DNA of 64,000 nucleotides. Source: Brachypterus glaber (Eukaryota; Arthropoda; Insecta; Coleoptera; Kateretidae). Positions 32,996 to 44,834 of the stretch are shown piece by piece. Made by a program: the position numbers and the translations under genes. The first letter of the stretch is position 1; each line of letters opens with the position of its first letter. Under the pieces are notes generated by a model, which saw only the letters and a program-made list of their open reading frames with translations, made no database searches and was not told the DNA's origin. The stretch is taken from contig OY294049.1 in the NCBI GenBank assembly GCA_958510825.1, forward strand, positions 2,232,001 through 2,296,000. Direction: 5' to 3'.

Positions 32996-33679
32996 CCCTT
33001 ACGCAAATCACCCGGTGAAAAACTAACAGGAGTTCTGTTACCATCCACTACCACCCTTTAAAATATAAGCCCGTGTACATTTATTGCAATTTACATTTAT
33101 TATTTGACTGGACTACTAACAAAAATACTTAAGTTGAAGCACCCTTCGTAATAGACCTCGGCGCATTCATTTGTTTGATCACGACATTCTTGATTTTCAG
33201 CTGCTTAGGGTCGTCCCACAGGGTCAATGGTCAATACGGTATTTGAACTCCTGTCCGTCTTTAATCGTCATAACGTGCGTCTGTCATTTTTACGGCATTA
33301 AATAATTAAGAACGGTCGCATACGTTATTAAATCCATCAGGAACGTTAACGAGTTATGCATATGCTTAGTATTTAAATTTATACCCCTCGCAATGTAGAC
33401 ATATATTTTTACCAACGCATCGAGAACGGTCTTAGCTACCGTTGATCAACGCTCGAGCTATAGATTTCTTATATTTTTGAAATTTTGAAAGTAAACTTAA
33501 ATTAAAAAAAGTTCGGGATCCCGATCCCAAATTTTTAAACGTACAGTAAAGTGTATAAAAACCAAAATCTTAGATAAAAATTATTATTAATTAAATGACT
33601 CATTATTACCTATAAAACAAATTAAGAAAAAAAAACAGAAGAGAAATATATTGGACGTTTCATGTCAACCGGATCACCT

Positions 33680-34050
33680 GCGTACTCCAACGTATATTTT
33701 TTCTAGCGCTTTATTGTTTTTTGGGCGAAGTCGACCAAAAAATCAAACCTAGCGAGAAAATATTAGTTTTTGCCCCCTTTTTTTCCCCTCTCAATGTTAA
33801 CCATATTTGACATCAGAAAAACTACGAAGGTCCTGAATCGTACATTGAAGGATTTTTTTTTAACGGACCTTTCGTTTAAAAATTATTTATTATTTTATTT
33901 TTTTTAATACCCATTTTTTTCACATTTTCTCGACGTTTCATTGCATTTTAAGTCTGAATATGCAAAAAAATTGATGTTTTCGGTCGACTTTGCCCCTAAA
34001 ACAATAAAGCGCTAGAAAAAAATATACGCCCTTTGGCGTTGGAGATGAAA
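33680..34050. mobile_element. Foldback element, ~370 bp
   Basis: CTCCAACGTATATTTTTTCTAG, CGCTTTATTGTTTT and AAGTCGACC at the left are mirrored as GGTCGACTTTGCCCC, AAAACAATAAAGCGCTAG and AAATATACGCC...GTTGGAG at the right. Non-coding. Confidence 0.65.
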
Positions 34051-34745
34051 AAAAAAATCAGGGTTAAAGTTAAAATTTGCAAAAAAACACCGTGTTGGTA
34101 CCTTTTTATTATTTCGAATGTTTTTTTAACGAATTAATAACACAGCGACTTTCTAATTAGTGCTTGTTTGTTTTCCGAGACGTGCATTCTTGAAGTTTTT
34201 TTTTTCGTTTGTTTTTTGTATTCTACTAAACAATTTTTTTTATTTTTTTTTTGTTTTGCAAAAAAAGAAAATATTTTCTTTTTAAATGTTTTTTTTTTTA
34301 TTTTTATTTTTTTCGTTTTTGTCCTATAGGGAAAGTATTATTGTCGGCAGCAGTATTTTTTGCTTATTTTTGCGTTTTAGCGTTTTATGTCGATATAAAT
34401 CACGAACATTTAAGAACGCTTTAAGCTAGAAACTTGATATAATTTTTTAACTCCACCCCCGAGGGAGTGAGGAATAAATATTTTTATATTTGCGTCAAAG
34501 TTAGTATACCTGTAGGGAATTTTTGAACTCCATTCCGGGGGTGGGGGTGATTAGAGCTCTACAAGTAAAACGCACTAAGTCGATGTCTTTTTAAATTTAG
34601 TTGAATTAAACTACTTCATTTTTTTAATTTAACTGGAAATGGGACATTATTATGTTCAAACATGTCATTACGATTTGTGGTAGTTTTTTTTCCAAAAACA
34701 ATTATTAGAAAAATTAAAAAACAAAAATGAAAGTTAAATTTGTCA

Positions 34746-35010
34746 AGGGAACTTTCAAGTATTACGTAACGCAAATTGTACCAAAATTCATACACTTCAT
34801 ACCCCGGTTCTCGCATTATTATAGATTATAGAGATTTCTCGCGTTATTCAAGGCTGTAGGGATTTCATATTTTGGTTACCCCCCCTTACACACCCCTATT
34901 AGGGGGGATAGCCAAAATATGAAATCCCTACAGCCTTGAATAACGCGAGAACCGAGGTATGAAGTGTACGAATTTTGGTACATTTTGCGTTACGTAATAC
35001 TTGAACGTTC
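34746..35010. mobile_element. GGGAACGTTC MITE, ~265-bp form
   Basis: Ends GGGAACTTTCAAGTATTACG and its reverse. Subterminal blocks ACTTCATACCCCGGTTCTCGC and GGTATGAAGT are mirrored, and the centre is TATTTTGG-TACCCCCC. Same layout as 44835-45104. Confidence 0.75.
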
Positions 35011-35029
35011 ATATCTCAAAAATTTATAA

Positions 35030-35479
35030 AACTTTTGCCTGCGGCGCTAAATTTGATTTATAATTTGAGGGTAGTGATATTTGGTATTTTTAGATTTTAA
35101 ATATACAGATGTGTATATTAATTTATTTTGTTATTATTAATTTTCAGGCGTTTGGTCCTTTAGATTTTTAAAAAAATTGCCTGAGGCGCTGAAAATATAT
35201 ACCAAACCAATTCTATGGAAAACTTGTATTAAAAATAATTTGTAGATACAAATTCTTAGATATCTGAAAAAACCTTAAGATTTTTAAAAAGTTTCTCTTG
35301 CGACACTAAAAAAATATATAACTAAATAAAAACATTTGGAAAAACTAATTAAATAAAGGAAATGGACTTAAAAACTGTTATGGTTAAAATTAAAAAAAAA
35401 AAATTAAAAATTGCAAATTTAAAAAAATGGCGAAGGCGCTTATCCCGACCAGCCTGGTTTTTTTTTGGTTACGGCCCTG
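35030..35479. mobile_element. hAT-like fragment with CCTGCGGCGCT units
   Basis: Diverged units of TGCCTG-GGCGCT with AT-rich spacers, ending in TTGGTTACGGCCCTG (reverse of a CAGGGCCGTAACC terminus, as at 25347). No left terminus or target duplication found. Confidence 0.5.
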
Positions 35480-36832
35480 CAGTATTGGAATCCCTCGCCC
35501 TAGCTCTATACACCTATAGTATCACGAAGAGTACCTATATTATAGGTCCTATAACAAAGAGTTTTAAATTGTTTTTAAGTGTTTCTAACTTTTAACATAA
35601 CTATTATAAGTTATCAGAAAGAATGACTTTTACTGATGTTTTTTGATAAACAATTGCCTAAATCGTTTAGTCTAAATGTATTTTTTAAATTATTTTATTT
35701 CTTTGTTTATCTACAAGCCGTAAACCTTTACATAAGATTTTTAAGAAAGTCCATAAATTAAAAAAAAGAGCTGCAATTAGGCGCTTGTGTCGCTTTTTGG
35801 TTATAAGACGTCGAATTTGACCGCATATGACAACGGTGTAGAAACAACCTGGCCCCAACTACTTATGTTCTTTACGTGTCAAAACTTGTGTGGATTCCTT
35901 GGATCTGTATTAATGGAATTGTTTTTGTTTTAAACACATGTTTTATTAGAACAGGAAATGCCACAATTTTAGCATCTTAAAGCAAATATGTTTTGCCACT
36001 TGGTGAATCAAACTTTTAATTGTTCTAATTGTAAATTTTATTTTCAATTGAATTCAACGGCAGAACGTAAATATTAAATCATTCAATGGAATAGCTGCAC
36101 CGATAAACTTTACGAAATTTCTTGGAAACAATATTGACAAACAACTAGACTGGTCTGGTGACTTCTTCCATTATTATTCCCTTAAAATAACTGGCCTAAA
36201 ATTTAAAGTTTGGTTTTGTTCTGTTTTAGCCTGTGGTACGTACCATGGTCTATATAGTCTTAACAGACGTATATGTTTTCCAATAAACACATTTTTTGTA
36301 AGAAGACTGCTATTCCAGACTTGGCTTCTAACAATATTATACATAAGTTATAAATTATAACTTGTTCATAGAATTTTTCCAAGTTTTATTTATGTTTTTT
36401 GTGAGGAATTGGAATTTTCCTATTTTTTCTGTGTTTGGATAAAGGCCAATTTTTTTTTAATTAATAAATAAGTATATTTTTTTAAATAAACAAATTTGAA
36501 TGTTAAAAAACTTGAAATGTTTTATATTAGTTCAGTGTTCCAGTCGGTACCTTGAAATTTTAATATTTTTATTTTATTGCATAAAAAATAAATCGTGTTT
36601 TGGCCCACTCTCCCTTTCTTAACTGCGTTTACTGCCAACAATTATATTATTTACACGGGCCCACAAAAAATAAACGTTAATTACTATATTTTTCTTGCGT
36701 ATTTTTTGGCGGATATGACAATGAAAAAGCTCGCTGACTCCCCAAAGGACCTCGCTCCCTTCTTATGGAAAGGTGGTTTCTGTCATATTTAGAGTTTTAT
36801 AGTTCTCAACAGTCTGATCAAAAGTGTATTTG
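35480..36832. other. Intergenic/intronic, no supported gene
   Basis: Short frames at 35362 and 36595 have no domains. An ACACGGGCCCACAAAA block at 36655 relates to the foldback at 5413. Confidence 0.35.
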
Positions 36833-36840
36833 GGCACAAC

Positions 36841-37855
36841 CAAGGGCGTATCCAGGATTTTCTTTTCGGGGGGTGGCCCAAAACATTTTTCCCTAAATCT
36901 AGAAAAGAATGAAAATTGCGCCGCAGGAGAAAATTTTTTCATGTTTTTTTTACTTCTGTTAATTTCCGGCCTTTTTTTAATTCAATGTAGTAAAACTCAA
37001 GTTTTAAAAATTCAAATAAAAAAAATTAAGAAAGGCCTAGCACCGCTGGTCTATTTAAATTTGAAAACAGTGGTATAAGTTCTAGCGCCGCGGCGTAGGC
37101 GAAAATATTGACAAATTTTAAGCTTAGGTTTTATAAACTCCAATAAAAAAGAACGTATAAAAGCTATAGCGCCGCAGGCGATTTTTTTTATAAATTTTAT
37201 AGCCTATTTGAATTTGCTTCGCTTTGTACCCTTGTCGTTCTGGGGGAGCAAAAAGCTTTAGCGCCGCAGTAAGGCGATTTTTTTTATAAATTTTATAGTT
37301 TATTTAAATTTTAAAGGTACTATTTAAAGTTTAAATGAAAGAAAACTCTAGAGCCGCAGGCGAAAATTTTTACGAATTTGAAGCTGAAGGTCCACTTGGA
37401 AAAGAGCCTTGTTATTTGGTTCGCTTTGTGTCCTTATCGTTCTGGGGGAGTAAAAAATCTATAGCGCGGTAGGCGATTTTTTTTAGAAATTTTATAGTCT
37501 ATTTTAATTTTAAAAGTGTTACTATTTAAAGTTTAAATGCAAGAAAACTTTAGCGCCGCAGGCGATAATTTTTACGAATTTGAATCTGTATGGTCCACTT
37601 GGAAAAGAGCGTGCATATTTGCTTCGCTTTGTGCCCTTATCGTTCTGGGGGAGTAAAAAAAGTATAGCGCCGCAGGCGAAAATTTTTAAGAATTTGAAGT
37701 ATGGTCGACTTGGAAAAGAGCCTGCATATTTGCTTCGCTAAAAATAAAGTATAAACTATTTGAAACCGGGTCCCGGAGAAGCTTTAAAATTTTTTAGATT
37801 CTCGTATAAAATTTTAGGATTTCGGGGGGGGGGGGCACCCTTGGATACGGCCTTG
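36841..37855. mobile_element. Complete non-autonomous hAT element, TSD GGCACAAC
   Basis: Starts CAAGGGCGTATCCAGGA and ends CCTTGGATACGGCCTTG; GGCACAAC flanks both sides (36833-36840, 37856-37863). Inside are CGCCGCAGGCGAAAATTTTT units alternating with TTCGCTTTGTGCCCTTATCGTTCTGGGGGAG units. No transposase. The element at 38431-39321 is the same family in opposite orientation. Confidence 0.9.
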
Positions 37856-38393
37856 GGCACAACTCCCAAAATTTAGTAGTTTAGGTGCTAGAGAACTTTT
37901 AAGATCTCGAGTTGGCGTTTTTGCCAAAAACTTTTTGGCAATTTTAGTAAATTTTCTTACAAAAACGCTCTGCCATGCTTGTGTTCTAATATAATAGCTC
38001 ATGTTGCAAATTTTTAATAACCCTTATAGGCATAATATTAAGTAATTTATTATAGGTATAGGTATAGTAATTTGGTTCACTAAATTAGACAATATTGAAA
38101 GTCTAATAATAAGACATTTAAAGTTACAATTATATAAAATTGTTAATATTTACTGATCGTGAATCATATTCTAATCGAGATTTATGAACTGGTAGCATGT
38201 ATAAAAAATATCAATTAAATTTAAAGCAAATCTCTGACGCATAAGATAATGTTATCTAAAAGATGCTTGTTATTAAAAGTTATAAATAAATATAGAATTA
38301 AATTATTTCAACTAATAGTGTTTTTAGATCTAATGTTAAAATAGCCAAAAAAATATTTTTTTCTTCAAGCGTACTAAAATCGTAATATTATAA

Positions 38394-39389
38394 GGGAACG
38401 TTCATTATTACGTAACGCTCCTGGGGGGTCCAAAGTCGTATAGAGGGGGGGGGCGCCCCCCCCCCCCCCGAAATCCTAAAATTTTGCACGAAAATCTAAA
38501 ATTTTTTAAACCTTCTCCGGGACCCGGGTTAAAGACCTGGCGTTGATAGTTTCTTTTGGTTTATAATAAATAGTTTATACTTTATTTTTACTCCCCCAGA
38601 ACGATAAGGACACAAAGCGAAGCAAATATGCAGGATCTTTTCCAAGTCGACCATACACCTTCAAATTCGTAAAAAAAATTGCCAGCGGCGCTAGAGTTTT
38701 TTTACATTTAAACTTTAAATACACTTTTAAAATTAAAATAGACTATAACATTTCTAAAAAAATTCGCCTGCGGCGCTATAGCTTTTTTACTCCCCCAGAA
38801 CGATAAGGGCACAAAGCGAAGCAAATATGCAGGCTCTTTTCGAAGTGAACCCTACAGCTTCAAATTCGTAAAAATTTTCGCCTGCGGCGCTACAGTTTTC
38901 TAGGGTTTAGACTTTAAATAGTAATACTTCTAAAATTCAAATAGGCTATAAAATTTATAAAAAAAATCGCATGCGGCGCTATAGCTTTTATAGGTTCTTT
39001 TTTATTGGAGTTTATAAAACCTAAGCTTGAAGTTTGTCAATATTTTCACCTAAGGCGCTAGAACTTATACCACTGTTTTCAAATTTAAATAGACCAGCAC
39101 AGTTGTAAAATTTTTTACCTGCGGTGCTAGGGCTTTCTTCTTTTTTTTGTTTGAATTTTTAAAACTTTGAAACATTGAATTAAAAAAGGCCGGAAATTAA
39201 CCTAAGTAAAAAAAAAACATGAAAAATTTTTTTCCTGAGGGGCAATTTTCATTCTTTTCGAGATTTAGGGAAAAAATGTTTTGCCCCCCCCCCCCGAAAA
39301 AAAATCCTGGATACGCCCTTGGGGGGGTCATTTGGAGTGTTATAATAATAATGATCAAAATTTGTGTTACGTAATACTTGAACGTTCCC
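38394..39389. mobile_element. ~97-bp GGGAACGTTC MITE split by a hAT insertion
   Basis: The left part 38394-38430 and right part 39330-39389 are the two ends of the family (GGGAACGTTC...TTACGTAAC, and GTTACGTAATACTTGAACGTTCCC). Between them lies the hAT copy 38431-39321 with its GGGGGGTC duplication. Confidence 0.8.
38431..39321. mobile_element. hAT element, inverted sister of 36841, TSD GGGGGGTC
   Basis: On the minus strand it starts CAAGGGCGTATCCAGGATTTT and carries the same order of internal blocks as 36841-37855. GGGGGGTC flanks it (38423-38430, 39322-39329). Its other terminus is eroded to CAAAGTCGTATAGAGG. With 36841-37855 it forms a ~1-kb inverted pair 0.6 kb apart. Confidence 0.85.
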
Positions 39390-39396
39390 TAACTGA

Positions 39397-39676
39397 ACAC
39401 AGTACATTACATTACATTACATGTTTGTTTAACCTCGTACTATTCTACTTAATTAAGCATCCCCTAAGTCCAGGACTTGTGTGGGCTAGTAGTAGAGGGA
39501 ACCACCGGCTTATACTGACTTTCGAACCAGTTTCTAGGGAGTGTCCGTTTCACTTATCGCCTTCGCCAAATTTCAATTATTAATTAACTGAAAAAGGCAA
39601 ATCGGCGCCAGTGAGAATCGAACTCACGATAGTAGACTTGCTATGCATACGCGCTAGCCACTACGCTATGCCTCCC
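39397..39676 (-). mobile_element. tRNA-derived SINE
   Basis: On the minus strand 39676 begins GGGAGGCATAGCGTAGTGGC with an RNA polymerase III A box (TAGCGTAGTGG) and, at 39625-39613, a B box (GAGTTCGATTCTC). The T-arm is paired (GTGAG/CTCAC), but the acceptor 5' GGGAGGC cannot pair with the 3' TGGCGCC, so it is not a working tRNA. A ~190-bp unrelated body follows and the element ends in an (ATGTA)n tail at 39401-39425. Head, body and simple-repeat tail are the SINE layout. No clear target duplication. Confidence 0.7.
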
Positions 39677-40146
39677 ATAGTAGTTAGAAGTGATCTATTT
39701 TTTTACAGTAAAAAAATGAGTTCATTGTTGTACGCCGTAAAATAAAGTTAGTTAGCTAAACCCCCACTGGCGGCAGCACTCGTTGAATTTGATGACTGCC
39801 ATACTTCAAATTTGTTTGTTTATTATGTAAACAGGTGGTTGACTCGAGATTCTGTGCAAAAACCTTGTGAAATTGATTAAAAATTATTGAAGAAGAATAT
39901 ATGGTTTATACACATACAAATCTCTCCGAAATTGCAGATGCTACATTAGACATATTACCATCGAAATCGCAAAAAGTGTACGATTTAGCCTACGAAAAAA
40001 ATTAAAAATGAGCTAAGGAAGTTTAAGTTTATTTCGAAAGGGTTTTATTGGCCTATTTTATTAAAAAAAACATACTTTATTACTGAATAAATTAAATTCA
40101 AAAATTAATATTTAAAAAATATATATAGTAGGTATGCTTGAAGAAA

Positions 40147-40285
40147 AAATAGTATGTTTCACTCAGAGGAAAAGTGCTTTTTTTACTCGTCTGTAGTTTC
40201 CGGACTCCGCTTTGCGCCGTAAATTCTACAGACTAGTAAAAAAAGCTTCACTTTTCCTCTTAGTAAAACAATATACTATTGTTTG
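40147..40285. mobile_element. Foldback element, AAATAGTATGTTT ends
   Basis: AATAGTATGTTTCACTCAGAGG, AAAAGTGCTTTTTTTACTCGTCTGTAG and their imperfect reverses CTACAGACTAGTAAAAAAAGCTTCACTTTT, CCTCTTAGTAAAACAATATACTATT pair around a ~30-bp GC-rich loop. Confidence 0.65.
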
Positions 40286-40324
40286 ATTTTAAATTATATA
40301 TAAAGATTTTAAATTGTTATATAT

Positions 40325-40490
40325 CTGGACCTGAGTATGAAAAGGGCCAATCTCTATTTGATATCCGTTTGGATATTCAGTAGCAGCGTTTTCAAAATGT
40401 TACATCTGAGTTGACAGGAAAACGTCCCTATTGACAAATGCATATCAAATGGAGATTGGCGCTTTTAATACTCACGTCTAGATATAAAGT
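40325..40490. mobile_element. Foldback element with GCAGCGTTTTCAAAAT centre
   Basis: Arms run CTGGACCTGAGTAT-AAAAGGGCCAATCTC to GAGATTGGCGCTTTTAATACTCACGTC. The GCAGCGTTTTCAAAAT/GAAAACG centre recurs at 41034-41115 and 47313-47452, so the three belong to one family. Confidence 0.6.
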
Positions 40491-40494
40491 ATAC

Positions 40495-40900
40495 AGAGCG
40501 TGTCAAAAGTCCGCCTCCTTTAAATTTGGACGTCTTAAGATATCAAATTGAAATTTAAAACACATAACGTCATCCAAATATGTTTTTAGTATATATTTGT
40601 TATACTTTGGGGGCACAATGGCGCCAGGGCGCAAAGGGGGGACATTTTTTTAAATGAAACAGGGGATCGTGTGATAATTATTTTAAAGCTTATGAAATTC
40701 TCTATTATACTAAATATTTTTTAATATTTTAAACCTTTTTCAATTTTTTTTGCTAAAAAATGTGACATTAGATTTTTTTTGACCCCTCCCCCCAGCGAGA
40801 TATATTAGCATAGAAATACCTTCAAAATTATATTTTTGGCGAAAGCGCATTTTTTTCCTTTTGGATGCCCCCCCCTTAAAGTGAAATAAATCCGCCCCTG
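40495..40900. repeat. Second copy of the 26637 repeat, then hAT-like end
   Basis: 40495-40740 matches 26637-26890; 40778-40900 matches the hAT-like end fragment at 14756-14871, ending CCGCCCCTG. Confidence 0.6.
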
Positions 40901-41245
40901 ATTAATATTGCCGTAATCCTACTATTTTAACTGTTTTTTTATGTATAAGGCAACTTTATCTATGTCCAGGCATGGCCACTTAATATCTAGATCTTATAAA
41001 TAGAAGAATTTTTTTTTTTTTTGTTATATCTGTCCAAACTCCGTTTGTCGCATAGCAACGTTTTTACGTAAACTCTGATATTTTTATTATTTTGAAAACG
41101 CTGCTATGCGACAAATGAAGTTGCTGCTTTCTAGCGTAGTAGGGCAGTATAGGGGTAAGGAATCTTTGAACGGTTATAGTTTTTCACGCTTATTCAATGA
41201 TATGTTAGCTTCAACATAATTTCAAACACATGTTTATAGCGAGAA

Positions 41246-41813
41246 CTCGGGCCGGATTCAGGGCCGTGCAGATTCCCGGGCCCGGGCTCGAGAGGGCCCG
41301 GCGTCGGAAGTACAATAAACAGTTTATTTATGTATACTCCCCCAAAAAAAAGGCGTGAAAACGAGCAAATATGCAGAGCCCTTTCCAAGCGGCGCTATGG
41401 TTAATTTACGCTTGTTTAAATTCAAGCTTGTAAAACTTAAGTGTAAAATTTGTAAAAAAATTGCCTGCGGCGCCAGAGCTTGCATTTTTTTGAAATTTAA
41501 AGTACTGATTTAAAATTAAAATGGACTATCAAAATTGTAAAAATTTTCGCCAGCTGCGCTAAGACTTTCTTTTTTAAATTGAAGACTGTAAAACTTGAGT
41601 TTAAGATATGACATTAAAAAAAGTCAGAAATTATCGTAATTCGTAAAAATTTCGCCTGCGGCGCTAACTTAGTTAATGAATAGGGGCGCCACTTCAGCCC
41701 CCCAGCGTACAAGTGCCTTAGCTGCGGCCCTGCCTGGGACAATTATGTTTTGGACTAATGGGGGCTCGGGTAAAAAGTTTCACCGGGGCCCGGGCTGGCT
41801 CGGTCCGGCCCTG
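41246..41813. mobile_element. hAT element, GCGAGAA flanks
   Basis: Rich in CCCGGGC at both ends (left CGGGCCGGATTCAGGGCCG, right GGCTCGGTCCGGCCCTG). GCGAGAA is repeated just outside (41239-41245, 41814-41820). The interior has CCTGCGGCGC units with TTTTTACAAATT spacers, as in the other hAT copies. No transposase. Confidence 0.7.
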
Positions 41814-41820
41814 GCGAGAA

Positions 41821-42780
41821 ATATAATATTCTAGCAGTGCTGCCAAACAATAAGGTTAAAACATTAATAGTTTTCATTAAATAAATCATTCAATATCATA
41901 AATTTTAGGTAAAAGTTTACTACACAAAAATTGGCGGTTTTTGAACACCAATTTTAATCTAAACTGAAAAATCACAAATACCAACTTAACATGTTGAAAA
42001 GTACTAATATATCTAAATAACAGCGGGTATAAAAATTTTTAACTTTAAAATATTAATAAAGTTATTACATGAATGTAAACAAACTAGTTGTTCTAAGTTT
42101 ACCCCACAGTTCAAAGTACACGGTACATAGATTATTCTCAGTTAACTGTCAGTTTTAGACTTCCTGATTGGTTAGATTTGACAGTTAACTGCGTATAATC
42201 TGGAAAACTCCTAATGTATGTAGGTATCTAAATTGCAAATAAACCAGATTTTTTTTATACGAAATAAAAAAAACTATGTTCATGTTTTTAAATTTGTAAG
42301 GGCCTATTCACAGGCTCTTATGCGAGCCCAGCATCACGTTATAAGCCAGCTAAGATATATGACGGCACATCAAGACATACACGGCATCGCATTATTATAT
42401 ATTATGCTAGTTATGCGAGCCTCTGGATAGCCTTAACACCTACATTTTCAATGCGCATAAAAAAATGTTTGTAAACTAGTTCTTATTATAGAAAAGAAAA
42501 TAAAATGCTGCCATAATTGTAGAATTTAATTTTAATTTGCCTGGACCGCTATTTAAAATATAGATATATTCCGCGAAATCCGGAATTTCCGCTCAACATC
42601 GTTTCCTAAAAAAATATCCGAGCGCTGGCGTTTTACCAAATTACTCGATCCATTAAAACAAGCGAACAAGTTTCATAAAATTAAACGAAAAAAAAAAACA
42701 TTCTAAGAACAATTTTCTATCCCCGCTACTTAATATACAATCCCTTACGTCACGACGAGAGAGACACCGGTATAGAAATC
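41821..42780. other. Intergenic/intronic, no supported gene
   Basis: Contains an inverted pair near 42120-42205 (ACAGATTATTC...TCAGTTAACTGTCA and TTGACAGTTAACTGCG...ATAATCTG), a short foldback. The frame at 42233 has no domain. Confidence 0.35.
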
Positions 42781-42949
42781 CAATGCGCAAGAGTGAGAAT
42801 CAACTATTTCTCAGCCTTCGTTGTTTTTAAAACCGAGTTTTTGCAACGGCGCGAGTCAGTCGTTAATTTGACGTTCATGTTTTAACTTGTAAGCGGTCTG
42901 TGATAGTGTTTTGTTATTTCCTGATAAGAACACGCAGCACAGCCACCTT
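42781..42949 (+). promoter_or_regulatory. Promoter and 5' UTR of first exon B
   Basis: TCAGTCG, an initiator-like heptamer identical to that ahead of exon A, lies at 42856-42862 in a GC-richer patch (GGCGCGAG just upstream). It implies a 5' UTR of about 92 nt. No TATA or DPE at standard spacing was identified. Confidence 0.4.
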
Positions 42950-43054
42950 ATGTCTCAGTTAGTGCCCCATTTAAATTTCGGCTACGACGATTTAATGGAA
43001 GACAACAGTGATTTTTTCTCCAATTATTCATTCCTAGCTGACAAAAACAGAATG
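42950..43054 (+). CDS. First coding exon B, likely alternative to exon A
   Basis: ATG at 42950 opens 35 codons (MSQLVPHLNFGYDDLMEDNS, then an aromatic/acidic stretch, ...ADKNRM) ending at ATG|GTGAGT, phase 0, a consensus donor. The peptide mixes acidic and aromatic residues (YDDL, DFF, NYSFL), as acidic activation segments do. Both this and exon A end in a Met codon at a phase-0 donor, so either could be spliced to one common downstream exon; that exon is not in the window. It is too short for domain recognition; I do not name the gene. It could also be an independent gene. Confidence 0.5.
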
Positions 43055-44834
43055 GTGAGTCAAAATTTAAATAACAAACATTAACTTTCAAAAATTTAAA
43101 CATTTATTTTTTAAATTAGCTTTTAATTTTCTTATAATAGCGTGTTATATTTTTATCTATTTTATTTTATTTTTACAACGATTAAAAATTAAGATTAATC
43201 AAATCTACGGTATCAATGAGAATGTTTTAGGTTAAATAGTCTTACGCAATTTATAATTAAAACTCATGAGTCATTGTAAATAAATAAAATTTCACTTCTG
43301 CGGCCAACAATGTTTTTTTATTAGGTTATTTTAAAATTCAAATTTAACTTGGGCTAGTTTACAAGGGCTTTGCGCAAACTATTATTGAATTGATTTATGC
43401 AAAAAGGAACTAGCTTTTTTAATAATATAAGCCCAAACCTTTTGCCCCAAAATTACATAAATATAGGTTAGTCTCTTTTCGAATAACTTCATTAGAACTT
43501 ATTTTAGTAGCGGCTCCAGCAATACAGAAAAAAAAATCAAGGGGGCTAAAAAAATGATAAACGTGTCCCATACCCTAAATACGCCTCGGGCAGATATTTC
43601 GATAACTTTCACAGATTTGGATTTAATAAGAAACATTGTGAGAAAATGTGGCAAATAGATGAAACTACTGGTAACACTATAATAACATTAGGCAACAAAT
43701 CGCAACTTTTTTTGCCCCGATCGGAAAGTAAATTTTTCTTATTAATTCTATTCTAGAATCCGAAAAATTCCAGCACCTAAAATTTTTGAGATCCAGGAAA
43801 TTATGACGTTTTTTTTTTCAAAATCTTAAAAAAAAGAGTAGTATTTTGATTGTTTTATATGCCAAGACAAAAATAAAAAGCTTTAAATGAAAGTGCAGAG
43901 TTTACTTAATTGCTCATTTGTGGCAAAACTATCGAATTTGTATAATTTGGAGATTATAAAATTCGCTACAAAAATATTTTTACAAATATTTTTTTATCTT
44001 GATTAGTTTGTTCGTAAAAAGTAAACAAATGAAAAAGAAATAAAATTAAAGCACACAGCGTAAACTTTTTTCCCGAGCCCAAAAAATATATTTTTCTTAT
44101 CAAAGGCGTAAAATCCGAATTTGACCTTAAAAAAATCCAGCAAGTCTTATTTTTTAAATTTTAGTACAGCCAAATAGGCAAATTTAAAAATAATTTATAA
44201 AAAAAAATATTGCGTATTTTTTGTCGTTTTTTTATTGATTCTACATCATAAAAATGTTACTTTATTACATCAGAACCGTATTACGTAACATATTTATTTT
44301 TAGTTCATTTTTGACCCCTAGTGATTTTTGACGATTTTTAGCATGAGTACGTGGCGATAAGCTTGACCCCTTATGCCTCCCTCTCATTACCCTCCACCCC
44401 TACTTAGTTTTGACACAGGATCTATTTTTTTTTAATATTTTTTTTTTAATATTTTTTTCCATAATATCCCTATTTATTCTACCTATGAATTTAAAGTTTT
44501 CATATTCTAAGTTTGGTATTTTTTTAATTAATATTGAGTCGCCGAATCTAAATTTGTCCTCGGAATATTTTTATCTCCCATGGTTTTAGAACAAAACAGG
44601 GCTAAAATAATGATTTTTTACCATTTTTATCTTATTTTTCTCAGAAACCTTAGGTAATAGAGATATTCTGAGGCCAGATTCGGCCTCAGCGACCTAAAAT
44701 TAGTTAAAACACGCTCCAATCAGGACAAGAAACCGTGTTGCCTAGTGTAATTATTATACTCTTTACAGCATAAAGTGCTAGAAGAGTATTTTACGACGGT
44801 TTTCAAATTTTAAAAATCGTCAAAAATTACATTA
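43055..44834. other. Putative intron downstream of exon B, no exon found
   Basis: AT-rich. No reading frame with a domain and flanking splice sites was seen. A lone TTACGTAAC-type site lies near 44279. Confidence 0.4.

Noticed and set aside
39600..39676. Functional tRNA gene on the minus strand
   Set aside because: A and B boxes are good, but the acceptor stem cannot pair and the anticodon arm is irregular, and a SINE body and tail follow.
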